64,000 bases of DNA, taken from the NCBI RefSeq assembly GCF_900142965.1, contig NZ_FRCQ01000001.1:62001-126000 (forward strand). The letters run 5' to 3'. The position numbers and the translations under genes are program-made. Of this stretch, positions 55,265 to 64,000 are shown piece after piece. Below the pieces are notes generated by a model. That model worked only from the letters and a program-made list of their open reading frames with translations. It made no database searches and was not told the origin of the DNA. The DNA is from Rhizobacter sp. OV335. Lineage in GTDB: Bacteria > Pseudomonadota > Gammaproteobacteria > Burkholderiales > Burkholderiaceae_C. Position 1 is the stretch's first letter; each line of letters starts with the position of its first letter.

Positions 55265-55845
55265 TGATTCACTCCTCCGCCATCGTCGACGAGGGCGCCC
55301 AGCTCGGTGCCGGCACCCGCGTCTGGCACTTCGCCCATGTGTGCGCCGGCGCCCGCATCGGCGACGGCTGCTCGCTGGGCCAGGGCGTCTACGTCGGCAA
55401 CGACGTGCGCATCGGCCACAACGTCAAGATCCAGAACAACGTGTCGGTCTACGACGCGGTGACGCTCGAAGACGACGTGTTCTGCGGCCCGAGCATGGTC
55501 TTCACCAACGTCTACAACCCGCGCTCGGCGGTCACGCGCAAGAACGAATACCGCCGCACGCTGGTGCGCCAGGGCGCGACGCTGGGTGCCAACTGCACCA
55601 TCGTCTGCGGGCACACGGTGGGCCGCTATGCGTTCATCGGCGCCGGGGCGGTGGTTCACCGCGACGTGCCGGATTTCGCGCTGATGGTCGGCGTGCCGGC
55701 GCGCCAGGCCGGCTGGATGAGCCGGCACGGCGAGCGGCTCGCCCTGCCGTTGAGCGGCGACGGCGAAGCCGCCTGCCCCGCCACCGGCGAGCGCTACGTG
55801 CTGCGCAACGGCGTGTGCCAACCTGCAGAGGAAGTCCAGGCATGA
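55264..55845 (+). CDS. wlbB: UDP-2-acetamido-3-amino-2,3-dideoxyglucuronate N-acetyltransferase (WlbB/WbpD)
   Basis: A 193-aa left-handed beta-helix acetyltransferase built of hexapeptide repeats, such as [32 protein letters not shown]. The segment [14 protein letters not shown] and the catalytic-His candidate [20 protein letters not shown] are typical of WbpD/WlbB. It adds acetyl to the 3-amino group. It is coupled to wlbA by TGATG and followed by wlbC with a four-base overlap. Confidence 0.88.
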   Translation: MIHSSAIVDEGAQLGAGTRVWHFAHVCAGARIGDGCSLGQGVYVGNDVRIGHNVKIQNNVSVYDAVTLEDDVFCGPSMVFTNVYNPRSAVTRKNEYRRTLVRQGATLGANCTIVCGHTVGRYAFIGAGAVVHRDVPDFALMVGVPARQAGWMSRHGERLALPLSGDGEAACPATGERYVLRNGVCQPAEEVQA

Positions 55846-56963
55846 GCAACCCCAAGCTCGATTTCGTCGACCTGAAGACGCAGTACGCCGCGCTGAAGGG
55901 TCCGATCGCCGAGCGCATGCAGCGCGTGCTCGACCACGGCCAGTACATCATGGGGCCCGAGGTCGCCGAGCTCGAGGAGCGGCTCGCCGCGTACACCGGC
56001 GCGCGCCACTGCATCACCGTGGCCAGTGGCACCGAAGCGCTGCTGATCGCGCTGATGGCGCTCGACCTGAAGCCGGGCGACGAGGTCGTCACGACGGCGT
56101 TCACCTTCGCGGCCACCGCCGAGATGATCGTGCTGCTCGGCGGCGTGCCGGTGTTTGTCGACATCGAGCCCGACACCTGCAACATCGACGTCTCGCAGCT
56201 CGAGGCGAAGATCACGCCGCGCACCCGCGCGATCATGCCGGTGAGCCTGTACGGTCAGGCGGCCGACATGGACGAGATCAACGCGATCGCGCAGCGCCAC
56301 GGCCTGCCGGTGATCGAGGACGCGGCGCAGAGCTTCGGGGCCGACTACGCAGGCCCCGATGGCAAGTCGCGCAAGAGCTGCAACCTGAGCACCTTCGGCT
56401 GCACCAGCTTTTTCCCGAGCAAGCCGCTCGGCTGCTACGGCGACGGCGGCGCGATCTTCACCAGCGACGACCGCCTCGCGCAGGCCTGCCGCGAGATCCG
56501 CGTGCACGGCCAGAGCGCGCGCTACACGCACACCCGCGTCGGCGTCGGCGGCCGCATGGACACGCTGCAGTGCGCGATCGTGCTGGCCAAGCTCGAGCGC
56601 TTCGACTGGGAGATCGAGCGGCGCCTCGCGATCGGCGCGCGCTACAACGAGCTGTTGGCCGGCCGGCTGCCGGTGGTCGCGCAGCGGCCCGGCCGCACCA
56701 GCGTCTTCGCGCAGTACACCGTGTTCGTCGACGACCGCCCGGCCGTGCAGGCATCCCTCATCGCGCAAGGCATCCCGACCGCCGTGCACTATCCGCGCCC
56801 GGTGCACCGCCAGCCGGCCTATGCGGCCCATGCGCCGGCCGGCGGCTGCCCGCAGGCCGACCAGGTCGCCGAGCGCTGCCTCAGCCTGCCGATGAGCGCC
56901 GACCTCAGCGCCGCCGACCAGGACCGCGTGATCGGCGCGTTGGCCGTCGCTGCGCGCCGCTGA
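55842..56963 (+). CDS. wlbC: UDP-3-keto-sugar aminotransferase, DegT/DnrJ family (WlbC/WbpE)
   Basis: A 373-aa PLP-dependent aminotransferase. The PLP Lys lies in [16 protein letters not shown]. Other family features are [27 protein letters not shown] and [15 protein letters not shown]. Directly after the wlbA and wlbB genes it should transfer an amino group to C3 of the 3-keto sugar nucleotide. The set of three makes UDP-2,3-diacetamido-2,3-dideoxy-D-glucuronate, a sugar used in O-antigen or capsule. Confidence 0.88.
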   Translation: MSNPKLDFVDLKTQYAALKGPIAERMQRVLDHGQYIMGPEVAELEERLAAYTGARHCITVASGTEALLIALMALDLKPGDEVVTTAFTFAATAEMIVLLGGVPVFVDIEPDTCNIDVSQLEAKITPRTRAIMPVSLYGQAADMDEINAIAQRHGLPVIEDAAQSFGADYAGPDGKSRKSCNLSTFGCTSFFPSKPLGCYGDGGAIFTSDDRLAQACREIRVHGQSARYTHTRVGVGGRMDTLQCAIVLAKLERFDWEIERRLAIGARYNELLAGRLPVVAQRPGRTSVFAQYTVFVDDRPAVQASLIAQGIPTAVHYPRPVHRQPAYAAHAPAGGCPQADQVAERCLSLPMSADLSAADQDRVIGALAVAARR

Positions 56964-56967
56964 CGGC

Positions 56968-58233
56968 ATGGCCGACGCGCCGCTGCCTTCGCCGACGCGC
57001 GGCCTGCTGCGGGCGAGCCTGACGCTGGCCGCCGGCGGCGCGCTGGCGCAGGCCTTGCCGCTGCTGCTCGGGCCGTTGCTGACGCGGCTGTTCGCGCCGG
57101 CCGAGTTCGGCCACTACCACCTGTTCGCCGCGGTCGCCGCCAACCTCGGCGTCGTCGCCTGTGGCCGCTATGAATTTGCGCTGCCGATGGCGGCCGACGA
57201 CGGCGAGGCCGATGCGCTGCGCCGGGTCGCGCTGCGCCTGCTGGCCGGCACGACCGCACTCGCTGCGCTGGGCGCCGTCGGCTGGGTGCTGGCCGGCGCC
57301 GGCGCCTGGGTCGCGTGGCTGCCGCTGGCGGTGGCGGCGGCCGGCGCGGTGTCGCTGGCGACGCTGTGGGCCACGCGGGCGCAGCGTTTTCGCGCGCTGG
57401 CCGCGGCCCGCGTGCTGCAGTACGGCGGCGCCGCGGCGGCGCAAGTGCTGGCCGGGCTGGCCGGGGCCGGGCTGACCGGCCTGATCGTCGCGCCGATCGC
57501 CGCCGCCGCCGTGGCCACCGCGGTGCTGCGCCTGCCGTGGCGTGGCGCGCTGCCGCAGGCACCGGCGCTGGCCGAGGTGGCGCGCCGGCACCGGGCCTTT
57601 CCGCTGCTGAACACGCCGCATGCGTTTGCCGGCGCGCTGCAGGACACGCTGAGCCTGGTGCTGATCGCCGCCGTCCTCGGCCCGGCCGAAGCCGGCTTCT
57701 GGGGCCTGGCGCTGCGCTACCTGAAGGCACCGGCCACGCTGGTCGGCAGCGCGGTGTCGCAGGCGCTGTACCCGAAGCTCGCCGCGGCCGGCGCCACGCC
57801 CGAAGCCCGCCACGCGGTGCGCCGCGTGATGGGCCTGCTGGCGCTGCTGGCCGCGCCGCTGGTGCTGCTGCTGTGGCTCGCCGGTCCGTGGGCCTTCGAG
57901 GCCGCGTTCGGCCCGGCCTGGCGCGAGGCCGGCGTGCTGGCCCGCGCGCTTGCGCTCTACGTCGGCCTGCATTTCGTCGCCAGCCCGCTGGCGGTGGTGA
58001 CGATGGCGTGGCGGGCCCAGGCCTGGGCGCTGAAGCTCGCGCTGGTGGGGCAGGTGGCCTTCGTCGCCGCACTGGCCGCCGGGCTGGCGCTGGGCGATCT
58101 GGCCGGCGCCGGCTGGGCGGTGTCGGCGGCGATGGCCGGCTACTTCGGCATTTATTTCTGGTGCCTGGCGCGCTGGCCGATGCCGGCCGGCGCGGACGCC
58201 ATGGTGCCGGCCAACCCTTCGGCGACACGATGA
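56968..58233 (+). CDS. Wzx-like oligosaccharide flippase
   Basis: A 421-aa polytopic protein with about 12 TM helices spread through the whole length and MOP/Wzx-type organisation. The N terminus (RGLLRASLTLAAGGALAQALPLLLGPLLTRLFAPAEFG) and a central YLKAPATLVGSAVSQALYPKLA fit polysaccharide exporters. It would flip undecaprenyl-linked repeat units across the inner membrane. Very Ala/Gly/Leu-rich composition limits certainty. It ends overlapping the acyltransferase start by four bases. Confidence 0.85.
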   Translation: MADAPLPSPTRGLLRASLTLAAGGALAQALPLLLGPLLTRLFAPAEFGHYHLFAAVAANLGVVACGRYEFALPMAADDGEADALRRVALRLLAGTTALAALGAVGWVLAGAGAWVAWLPLAVAAAGAVSLATLWATRAQRFRALAAARVLQYGGAAAAQVLAGLAGAGLTGLIVAPIAAAAVATAVLRLPWRGALPQAPALAEVARRHRAFPLLNTPHAFAGALQDTLSLVLIAAVLGPAEAGFWGLALRYLKAPATLVGSAVSQALYPKLAAAGATPEARHAVRRVMGLLALLAAPLVLLLWLAGPWAFEAAFGPAWREAGVLARALALYVGLHFVASPLAVVTMAWRAQAWALKLALVGQVAFVAALAAGLALGDLAGAGWAVSAAMAGYFGIYFWCLARWPMPAGADAMVPANPSATR

Positions 58234-58832
58234 AGAACCTGCTGCGAGCAACCCTGAACCGCTGGCGCCGCCGCGTGGCCCGGCTGCTGATGTACCGCAT
58301 CGTGTTCGGCGAGCGCTCGGGCGGCCGGCTGCTGGCGAACACCCGGCTCTCGCCGGCCAGCTGCATCGAGCACGAAGAGCGGTTGGTGCTGGGCGACCAC
58401 GTCTACATCGGGCCGTTCAACTTCATCGAGGCCAGCGGCGGCATCACGCTGGGCGACGGCGTGCAGGTGACCAGCCACTGCAGCCTGGTGACGCATGCAT
58501 CGCACCGCTCGCAGCGCCTGCTCGGCGACGGCTACACCAACTGGCCGGCCGCGCAGCCGCGGCCGGGCTGGATCGCCGGGCCGATCGAGATCGGTGCCTA
58601 TTCGTTCATCGGCCCGCACAGCCTGATCGAAGCCAACACGCGGCTGGGCCGCGGCACGCTGGTGTGCGCCGGCAGCTTCGTGCGCGGCGAGTACCCGGAC
58701 TTCGCGGTGCTCGAAGGCCGGCCGGCGCGCGTCGTCGGCGATACGCGGCGTGCCGACGCGCGCCTGCTGGACCGCTACCCGTCGCTGCGGCCGCTGTACG
58801 AGGCCTGGGCCGGCGAGGTCCCGCCGCGATGA
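58230..58832 (+). CDS. Hexapeptide-repeat acyltransferase
   Basis: A 200-aa left-handed beta-helix acetyltransferase. Hexapeptide turns include LGDHVYIGPFNFIEASGGITLGDGVQVTSHCSLVTHASH and IEIGAYSFIGPHSLIEANTRLGRGTLVCAGSFV. It resembles CatB/NodL-type enzymes that acetylate sugars in glycan repeat units. It is coupled to the flippase before it and to the glycosyltransferase after it by four-base ATGA overlaps. The acceptor sugar is unknown. Confidence 0.82.
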   Translation: MKNLLRATLNRWRRRVARLLMYRIVFGERSGGRLLANTRLSPASCIEHEERLVLGDHVYIGPFNFIEASGGITLGDGVQVTSHCSLVTHASHRSQRLLGDGYTNWPAAQPRPGWIAGPIEIGAYSFIGPHSLIEANTRLGRGTLVCAGSFVRGEYPDFAVLEGRPARVVGDTRRADARLLDRYPSLRPLYEAWAGEVPPR

Positions 58833-59926
58833 CGCTGAAGCTGGTGTTGATCGGCGACGGCCAGAGCCCGCACCTGCTGAAGTGGGCGCGCGCGCTGCAC
58901 GGCCGGGTCGAGCTGTGGGCGGTGTCGAGCCGCGGTTTCGATGCCGGCTTCGATGCCGTGCTGCCGACCGCGCGGCGGCTGGCGCTGGACACGCGGCCGA
59001 ACTTCGCCGGCGGCAACATCGGCCTGCTGCGCCAGCTGCCGCGGGTGGTCCGCTGGCTGCGCGCGATCGGGCCGGACTGGCTGGCGCCGCATTACCTCAG
59101 CTCGCACGGCACGCTGGCGTGGCTGGCGCTGCGGCTGGGCGGCGTGCGGGCGCGCATCGCCGGCTCGGCCTGGGGCTCGGACATCCTGGTCGCGCCGGTG
59201 CGCAGTGCGCCGATGCGCTGGCTGACGCGACGCGTGCTGGCCGCCTGCAGCCTCACCACCAGCGACTCGGCCCACATGGCCGAGCGCATGCGCGCGCTCG
59301 GCGCCGGCGAGGTGATGGTGTTTCCGTTCGGGCTCGAGGCGATGCCGCCGGTCGCGGCGACCAAGGAGCCGGAGCTGTTCTTCGCGAACCGCGGGCTGGA
59401 AGCGATCTATGCGCCGGAGCGCGTGCTCGATGTGTTCGCGGCGCTCGCCGCCGACCGGCCCGCGGCGCGCCTGGTCGTCGCCAACGACGGTTCGCTGCGC
59501 GCTGCGCTGGAGGCGCGCGCGGCCCGGCCCGACCTCGCCGGGCGCGTGCAGTTCGTCGGCCGGCTCGACGCGGCGACGCAAGCGCAGTGGTACGGCCGCG
59601 CGCGCTGGTACCTCAGCCTGCCGCTCAGCGATTCGGTGTCGGTTTCGGTGCTGGAGGCGATGGCCCACGGCTGCGTCCCGCTGCTGTCGGACCTGCCGGC
59701 GAACCGCGAGCTGGTGCAGGATGGTCGCAACGGCATCGTGCTGGCCGATGGCGAGATGCCCACATCGCAGCGCCTGCAGCCGCTCGCCGAGCGTGCCGAC
59801 GAGGTGGCGGCCGGCCTGCGCGCCTGGATCGCCGCGCATGCGATGTTCGACGACAGCGTCGCGGCCTACGTGCGCCGGCTGGAGGCGCTGTCTGCGCCCG
59901 GCACTCGCGGAGACCCGGCGCAATGA
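58829..59926 (+). CDS. Glycosyltransferase, GT4 family
   Basis: A 365-aa GT-B glycosyltransferase. The C-terminal donor-binding domain has FVGRLDAATQAQWYGRARWYLSLPLSDSVSVSVLEAMAHGCVPLLSDLPANREL, with the E-x7-E-like pattern of GT4. The N-terminal domain starts KLVLIGDGQSPHLLKWARALHG, a pattern seen in related enzymes of capsule or LPS clusters. Donor and acceptor are unknown. It is translationally coupled to both neighbours. Confidence 0.86.
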   Translation: MTLKLVLIGDGQSPHLLKWARALHGRVELWAVSSRGFDAGFDAVLPTARRLALDTRPNFAGGNIGLLRQLPRVVRWLRAIGPDWLAPHYLSSHGTLAWLALRLGGVRARIAGSAWGSDILVAPVRSAPMRWLTRRVLAACSLTTSDSAHMAERMRALGAGEVMVFPFGLEAMPPVAATKEPELFFANRGLEAIYAPERVLDVFAALAADRPAARLVVANDGSLRAALEARAARPDLAGRVQFVGRLDAATQAQWYGRARWYLSLPLSDSVSVSVLEAMAHGCVPLLSDLPANRELVQDGRNGIVLADGEMPTSQRLQPLAERADEVAAGLRAWIAAHAMFDDSVAAYVRRLEALSAPGTRGDPAQ

Positions 59927-61152
59927 ACATCCTGTACCTGAACCACTACGCCGGCACGCCGGCGCTGGGCATGGAGTACCGGCCGTACTACCTGGCACGC
60001 GAGTGGGTGCGGGCCGGCCACCGCGTGCGCATCGTGGCCGCGACCGTCTCGCACGTGCGCTCGCGCCAGCCGGCACCGGGCCGCGAGCAGGTCGACGGCA
60101 TCGACTACGACTGGATCGCCGCGCCGCGCTACCAGGGCAACGGGCTCGGCCGGGTGCGCAACATCGCCGTCTTCCTGGCGCGGGTCTGGCACCGCAGCGC
60201 GGCGCTGGTCGACGAGTTCCGGCCCGACGTCGTGATCGCGTCGAGCACCTACCCGATGGACATCTGGGTGGCGCGGCGCATCGCGCGGCGGGCCGGCGCG
60301 ACGCTGGTGTTCGAGGTGCACGACCTGTGGCCGCTGTCGCCGATCGAGCTGTCGGGCATGTCGCCGCGGCATCCGTTCGCGCTGCTGTGCCAGAAGGCCG
60401 AGGACGATGCGTACCGCATGGCCGACCGCGTCGTCTCGATGCTGCCGAAGGTGGCGCAGCACATGGCCGCGCACGGGCTCGACCTGCGCAAGCTGCACAT
60501 CGTGCCGAACGGCATCTCGCCGGACGACTGGGCCGGCGAGCCGGTGCCGCTGGAGGCAGCACTCGCCGCCCACATCGCGGCGCAGAAGGCGCAGGGCCGT
60601 GCGGTGGTCGGCTATGCCGGCTCGCACGGCCTGCCGAACGCGCTCGACGTGCTGCTCGAAGCCGCGGCGCTGATGCGCGACGAGCCGGTGGCCTTCGTGC
60701 TGGTCGGCGACGGCATGGAGAAGGCCCGGCTGGCGCAGCGCGTGGCGGCCGAGGGCCTGCACAACGTCGCGCTGTTCGCACCGATCCCGAAGACGCAGAT
60801 CCCGGCGCTGCTGCGCGAGGTCGACATCGCCTACATCGGCTGGCAGCGCACGCCGATCTACCGCTTCGGCATCGCGCCGAACAAGCTGATGGACTACATG
60901 ATGGCCCGCTGCGCGGTGCTGCATTCGGTGGAGGCCGGCAACGACCCGGTGGCCGAGGCCGGCTGCGGCGTGACGGTGGCGCCGGAGGATGCGCCGCAGG
61001 TGGTACGCGGCCTGCACGAGTTGATGGCGGTCGGGCCCGAGGCGCGCCGCGCGATGGGCGAGCGCGGCCGCGCCTTCGTGCTGGCGCATCACAGCTACCC
61101 GGTGCTGGCGCGCCGCTTCGTCGACGCCATGCAGGAGGGCCGCGACGCATGA
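59923..61152 (+). CDS. Glycosyltransferase WbuB-like, GT4 family
   Basis: A 409-aa GT-B enzyme. The N terminus [44 protein letters not shown] closely follows WbuB-type glycosyltransferases. [22 protein letters not shown] and [11 protein letters not shown] are also typical. The donor domain has [23 protein letters not shown] and [19 protein letters not shown]. WbuB-type enzymes add GlcNAc- or FucNAc-like sugars to a lipid-linked intermediate. It starts four bases inside the previous stop. Confidence 0.88.
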   Translation: MNILYLNHYAGTPALGMEYRPYYLAREWVRAGHRVRIVAATVSHVRSRQPAPGREQVDGIDYDWIAAPRYQGNGLGRVRNIAVFLARVWHRSAALVDEFRPDVVIASSTYPMDIWVARRIARRAGATLVFEVHDLWPLSPIELSGMSPRHPFALLCQKAEDDAYRMADRVVSMLPKVAQHMAAHGLDLRKLHIVPNGISPDDWAGEPVPLEAALAAHIAAQKAQGRAVVGYAGSHGLPNALDVLLEAAALMRDEPVAFVLVGDGMEKARLAQRVAAEGLHNVALFAPIPKTQIPALLREVDIAYIGWQRTPIYRFGIAPNKLMDYMMARCAVLHSVEAGNDPVAEAGCGVTVAPEDAPQVVRGLHELMAVGPEARRAMGERGRAFVLAHHSYPVLARRFVDAMQEGRDA

Positions 61153-61835
61153 GCCGAGAACCGGATCGGGTCGCCGAACGCTATGCGCGCCGCCAGGTCG
61201 GCGACCGCTACAGCATGCTGCGCCCCGAGGTGTGGCAGACGGTGCACGAGCGGCAGCGCGCGATGCTGACGCTGTTCGCGCGGCACGGCGTGCGCGAGCT
61301 GCCGGCGCTGCGCCTGCTGGAGGTCGGCTGCGGGCAGGGCGGCAACCTGCTGGAGCTGCTGCGGCTGGGCTTCCGGCCGGAGCACCTGAGCGGCATCGAG
61401 CTGCTGCCCGATCGCGTCGCCGAGGCGCGCCGCTGCCTGCCGGCGGCGCTGGCGCTGCACGAGGGCGACGCGCTGCAGGCGCCGATCGCCGAGGCGTCGC
61501 AAGACCTGGTGTTCGTCGCCACCGTGTTCTCGTCGCTGCTCGACGATGCGTTCCAGCAGCGGCTGGCGGAGGCGATGTGGCGCTGGGTGAAGCCGGGCGG
61601 CGCGGTGCTGTGGTACGACTTCACCGTCGACAACCCGCGCAATCCGGACGTGCGCGGCGTGCCGCTGGCGCGCGTGCGCGCCTTGTTCCCGCAGGGGCGC
61701 ATCGACCGGCTGCGCGTCACGCTGGCGCCGCCGATCGCGCGCGCGGTCGCGCCGCTGCACCCTGCGCTCTACACTCTCTTCAACACCTTGCCGGCGTTGC
61801 GCACCCACGTGCTCGCCTGGATTGCCAAGCCCTGA
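61149..61835 (+). CDS. Class I SAM-dependent methyltransferase
   Basis: A 228-aa enzyme with motif [38 protein letters not shown] and a [15 protein letters not shown] acidic loop. It sits in the glycan operon, coupled by ATGA to the WbuB-like glycosyltransferase. It is therefore likely to O-methylate a sugar of the polysaccharide or modify a precursor. The target is inferred. Confidence 0.83.
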   Translation: MSREPDRVAERYARRQVGDRYSMLRPEVWQTVHERQRAMLTLFARHGVRELPALRLLEVGCGQGGNLLELLRLGFRPEHLSGIELLPDRVAEARRCLPAALALHEGDALQAPIAEASQDLVFVATVFSSLLDDAFQQRLAEAMWRWVKPGGAVLWYDFTVDNPRNPDVRGVPLARVRALFPQGRIDRLRVTLAPPIARAVAPLHPALYTLFNTLPALRTHVLAWIAKP

Positions 61836-61837
61836 CC

Positions 61838-63001
61838 ATGTCTGCCAACCTGCCCTTCCTCCCCTTCGCCTTGCCCGAGATCGGCGACGAAGAAATCGCC
61901 GAAGTCGTCGACACGCTGAAATCCGGCTGGGTCACGACCGGCCCGAAGACCAAGCGCTTCGAGGAAGACTTCACCGCCTTCCTCGGCGACCCGGGCCTGC
62001 ACTCGATGGCCGTCAACTCGGCCACCGCCGGCCTGCACCTGGCGCTCGAGGCGCTGGGCATCGGCCCGGGCGACGAGGTCATCACGACCACGCACACCTT
62101 CACCGCCACCGCCGAGGTGGTGCGCTACCTCGGCGCCGACGTGGTGCTGGTCGACATCGATCCGGCCACGCTGTGCATCGACGTCGCCGCGGTCGAGGCC
62201 GCGATCACGCCGCGCACCAAGGCGATCCTGCCGGTGCACTACGCCGGGCTCGCGGCCGACATGCAGTCGCTGCTGGCGCTGGCGAAGCGGCACGGACTGA
62301 AGGTGGTCGAGGATGCGGCGCACGCGCTGCCGACGACGGTCGGCGGCCGGCTGGTCGGCACGCTCGATTCCGACGTCACGGTATTCAGCTTCTACGCCAA
62401 CAAGACCATCACGACCGGCGAAGGCGGCATGGTCGTCACGCGCGACGCCGAGCTCGCGAAGCGCATCAAGGTGATGCGGCTGCACGGCATGAGCCGCGAT
62501 GCGTTCGACCGCTTCACCGCGAAGGTGCCGAGCTGGTACTACGAGATCGTCGCGCCGGGGTTCAAGTACAACCTGACCGACATCGCGTCGGCGCTGGGCA
62601 TTCATCAGCTGAAGCGGGCGCGTGCGTTCCAGCAGCGGCGCACGGAACTGGCGGCGCTCTACGACGAGGCGCTGGCCGGCTTGCCGGTGCTGCTGCCGCC
62701 GAAGCCGCCGGCCGGCGAGCAGCACGCGTGGCACCTGTACGTGCTGCGGCTGGCCGACGACGCCAAGGTGTCGCGCGACGTGCTGATCGAACGCCTGTTC
62801 GCCGCCGGCATCGGCTGCAGCGTGCACTACATCCCGCTGCACCTGCAGCCGTACTGGCGCGATCGCTACGACCTGAAACCGGCGCAGTTCCCGAAGTCGC
62901 AGTTGGCGTATGAGCAGATGCTGAGCCTGCCGCTGTACACGCGGATGACCGATGGCGACGTGAAGCGCGTCGCCGACGTGGTCCGCGCGACCGTGGCCTG
63001 A
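61838..63001 (+). CDS. Sugar aminotransferase, DegT/DnrJ/EryC1 family
   Basis: A 387-aa PLP enzyme with [34 protein letters not shown] and [15 protein letters not shown]. The PLP Lys is in [17 protein letters not shown]. The [14 protein letters not shown] form is that of ArnB/PglE-type 4-aminotransferases rather than WlbC. It stands beside a PglC-like transferase and a FlaA1/WbpM-like gene. It may make a UDP-4-amino-4,6-dideoxy sugar, which would be the first sugar of the repeat unit (inference). Confidence 0.88.
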   Translation: MSANLPFLPFALPEIGDEEIAEVVDTLKSGWVTTGPKTKRFEEDFTAFLGDPGLHSMAVNSATAGLHLALEALGIGPGDEVITTTHTFTATAEVVRYLGADVVLVDIDPATLCIDVAAVEAAITPRTKAILPVHYAGLAADMQSLLALAKRHGLKVVEDAAHALPTTVGGRLVGTLDSDVTVFSFYANKTITTGEGGMVVTRDAELAKRIKVMRLHGMSRDAFDRFTAKVPSWYYEIVAPGFKYNLTDIASALGIHQLKRARAFQQRRTELAALYDEALAGLPVLLPPKPPAGEQHAWHLYVLRLADDAKVSRDVLIERLFAAGIGCSVHYIPLHLQPYWRDRYDLKPAQFPKSQLAYEQMLSLPLYTRMTDGDVKRVADVVRATVA

Positions 63002-63009
63002 GCCGGCAG

Positions 63010-63606
63010 ATGGGCAAGCGTGTCTTCGACCTGGTGTTGTCGGCCGCCGGGCTGATCGTGCTGTCTCCGTTCTTCCTGGCGATCGCTGCGTGGATCAAGC
63101 TGGATTCGCCTGGGCCGGTGTTCTTCCGGCAGGAACGTGTCGGGCGGCTGGGGAAGGGCTTTCTCATCCACAAGTTCCGCACGATGCGGCATGCGCCGCA
63201 CGAGCACGGATCGCAGATCACGGTGGGCGCCGATGCGCGCATCACCCGGGTCGGGCACGTGCTGCGCCGCCACAAGCTGGACGAGCTGCCGCAGCTGATC
63301 GACGTGCTGGCCGGCACGATGAGCCTCGTCGGGCCGCGTCCCGAGGTGCCGCGCTATGTCGCGCTTTATCCGGCGGCGCTGCGCGAGAAGGTGCTCAGTG
63401 TCCGACCCGGCATCACCGACCCCGCCTCCATCGAGTTCCGCGACGAGAGCGACCTGCTCGCGCGCGCCGCGGATCCGGAGCGCACCTACATCGAGCAGGT
63501 CATGCCGGCGAAGTTGCGCAGCGCGGCCGAGTACGTCGACCGCATGTCCGTGCGGACCGATTTGCAGCTCATCGCGCGGACCGTGCGCCGCCTGTGGCTG
63601 GGTTGA
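63010..63606 (+). CDS. Phosphoglycosyl transferase, PglC-like
   Basis: A 198-aa monotopic transferase that moves a phospho-sugar to undecaprenyl phosphate, starting repeat-unit synthesis. A single re-entrant hydrophobic segment (about residues 5-28) is followed by the core: PGPVFFRQERVGRLGKGFLIHKFRTM, the Asp-Glu pair in HKLDELPQLIDVLAGTMSLVGPRPE and KVLSVRPGITDPAS. Its short length matches PglC/WcaJ C-terminal-type enzymes. The sugar donor is inferred to be a 4-amino or diacetamido sugar from the neighbours. Confidence 0.92.
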   Translation: MGKRVFDLVLSAAGLIVLSPFFLAIAAWIKLDSPGPVFFRQERVGRLGKGFLIHKFRTMRHAPHEHGSQITVGADARITRVGHVLRRHKLDELPQLIDVLAGTMSLVGPRPEVPRYVALYPAALREKVLSVRPGITDPASIEFRDESDLLARAADPERTYIEQVMPAKLRSAAEYVDRMSVRTDLQLIARTVRRLWLG

Positions 63607-63619
63607 CCCGGCCTGCCCC

Positions 63620-64000
63620 ATGAGCGCTCATCTTTCCATCTGGCACCGTCTCGACCTCGCGCTGGCGCGCGTGCGCCCGTACCGCCGTCCGGTGTCGTTG
63701 CTGATCGACGGCGCGATCGTCGCGATCTGCTGGAACGCCACCTACCTGTTCCGTCTCGGCTTCGAACGCTGGTTGCATGCGCGGCCCTCCTACGATGGAT
63801 GGGTCATGGCGCTCGTGGTCGCCGCCTACCTGGCCGTGTTCGCGGCGGCTGGGATTCCGCGCGGCATGTGGCGGTTCTCCGGCTTCGGGGAGGTCAAGCG
63901 CCTGACGCTGGCGTGCCTGGTCAGCGGAATGCTCAGCGCCGCCGTGGTGCTGATGGCGCAGCTGGCCGAGGTGCCGCGGGCGGTGCTGGCCCTGCATCCC
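63620..64000 (+). CDS. FlaA1/WbpM-like polysaccharide biosynthesis protein, N-terminal part
   Basis: The gene starts at ATG 63620 (MSAHLSIWHRLDLALARVRP) and is cut by the window edge. The visible 127 residues hold an N-terminal membrane region with several hydrophobic helices (about 24-44, 60-78 and 95-115). The sequence SLLIDGAIVAICWNATYLFRLGFE and GMWRFSGFGEVKRL matches large WbpM/PglF/CapD-type UDP-sugar 4,6-dehydratases. The catalytic domain lies outside. It would supply the 4-keto sugar for the aminotransferase just upstream. Confidence 0.85.
   Translation, partial: MSAHLSIWHRLDLALARVRPYRRPVSLLIDGAIVAICWNATYLFRLGFERWLHARPSYDGWVMALVVAAYLAVFAAAGIPRGMWRFSGFGEVKRLTLACLVSGMLSAAVVLMAQLAEVPRAVLALHP

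Overview
The window is a chromosomal segment of a high-GC betaproteobacterium. It most likely belongs to Burkholderiales of the Leptothrix/Rubrivivax/Comamonas type. This is inferred from two Bug/TctC-type binding proteins, a betaproteobacterial aa3 oxidase operon (DUF2244, coxB, coxA, a 36-aa assembly protein, ctaG, DUF2970, coxC), the yibN-grxC-secB-gpsA synteny and the GC-rich codon use. No tRNA, rRNA, CRISPR array or insertion sequence was seen. Genes are tightly packed, and no gap between called genes exceeds 300 bases.

0.2-11.3 kb: a nearly self-contained oxidative uronate/aldarate module. The minus-strand operon runs udh, SMP-30 lactonase, TRAP dctP-dctQ-dctM, an orphan Bug receptor and garD. 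Divergent from it are a FadR-type GntR regulator, kdgD and an alpha-ketoglutarate semialdehyde dehydrogenase. Together these would take up hexuronate or aldarate and convert it to 2-oxoglutarate. Copies of an 11-13 bp GTTGT-N3-ACAAC-like inverted repeat lie in the control regions and are the likely operators.

11.4-18.8 kb: housekeeping genes. These are a degenerate HD-GYP protein, gpmA, a rhodanese, grxC, secB, gpsA, a lone Bug receptor, trmL, comF and a bioC-like methyltransferase.

18.9-28.7 kb: a complete cytochrome c oxidase biogenesis block with structural subunits, the copper factors CtaG and SCO1, SURF1, and haem A synthesis (ctaA, ctaB). Bidirectional terminators lie inside it and at its end.

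28.8-37.9 kb: rpoH with a near-perfect CIRCE element just upstream of its start, a gamma-glutamyltransferase, a large MASE1/CHASE/PAS hybrid histidine kinase, an aldo/keto reductase and a 7TM receptor with a degenerate GGDEF domain.

37.9-54.1 kb: mixed genes. These include a zeta-toxin-like P-loop kinase coupled to a 61-aa partner, ychF, pirin, an asmA-MOSC-DMT operon, a ubiquinone-type hydroxylase, a DsbC-like protein, an M61 peptidase, an enoyl-CoA hydratase and a methyltransferase. An HExxH membrane protein is coupled to a 71-aa partner in a possible effector/immunity arrangement. lysS ends this stretch.

54.2-64.0 kb: a surface-polysaccharide operon, all on the plus strand with mostly overlapping starts and stops. 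It holds a wlbA/wlbB/wlbC-type set for UDP-2,3-diacetamido-2,3-dideoxyglucuronate, a flippase, an acyltransferase, two GT4 glycosyltransferases, a methyltransferase, a second sugar aminotransferase, a PglC-like phosphoglycosyl transferase and the start of a FlaA1/WbpM-like dehydratase cut by the window edge.
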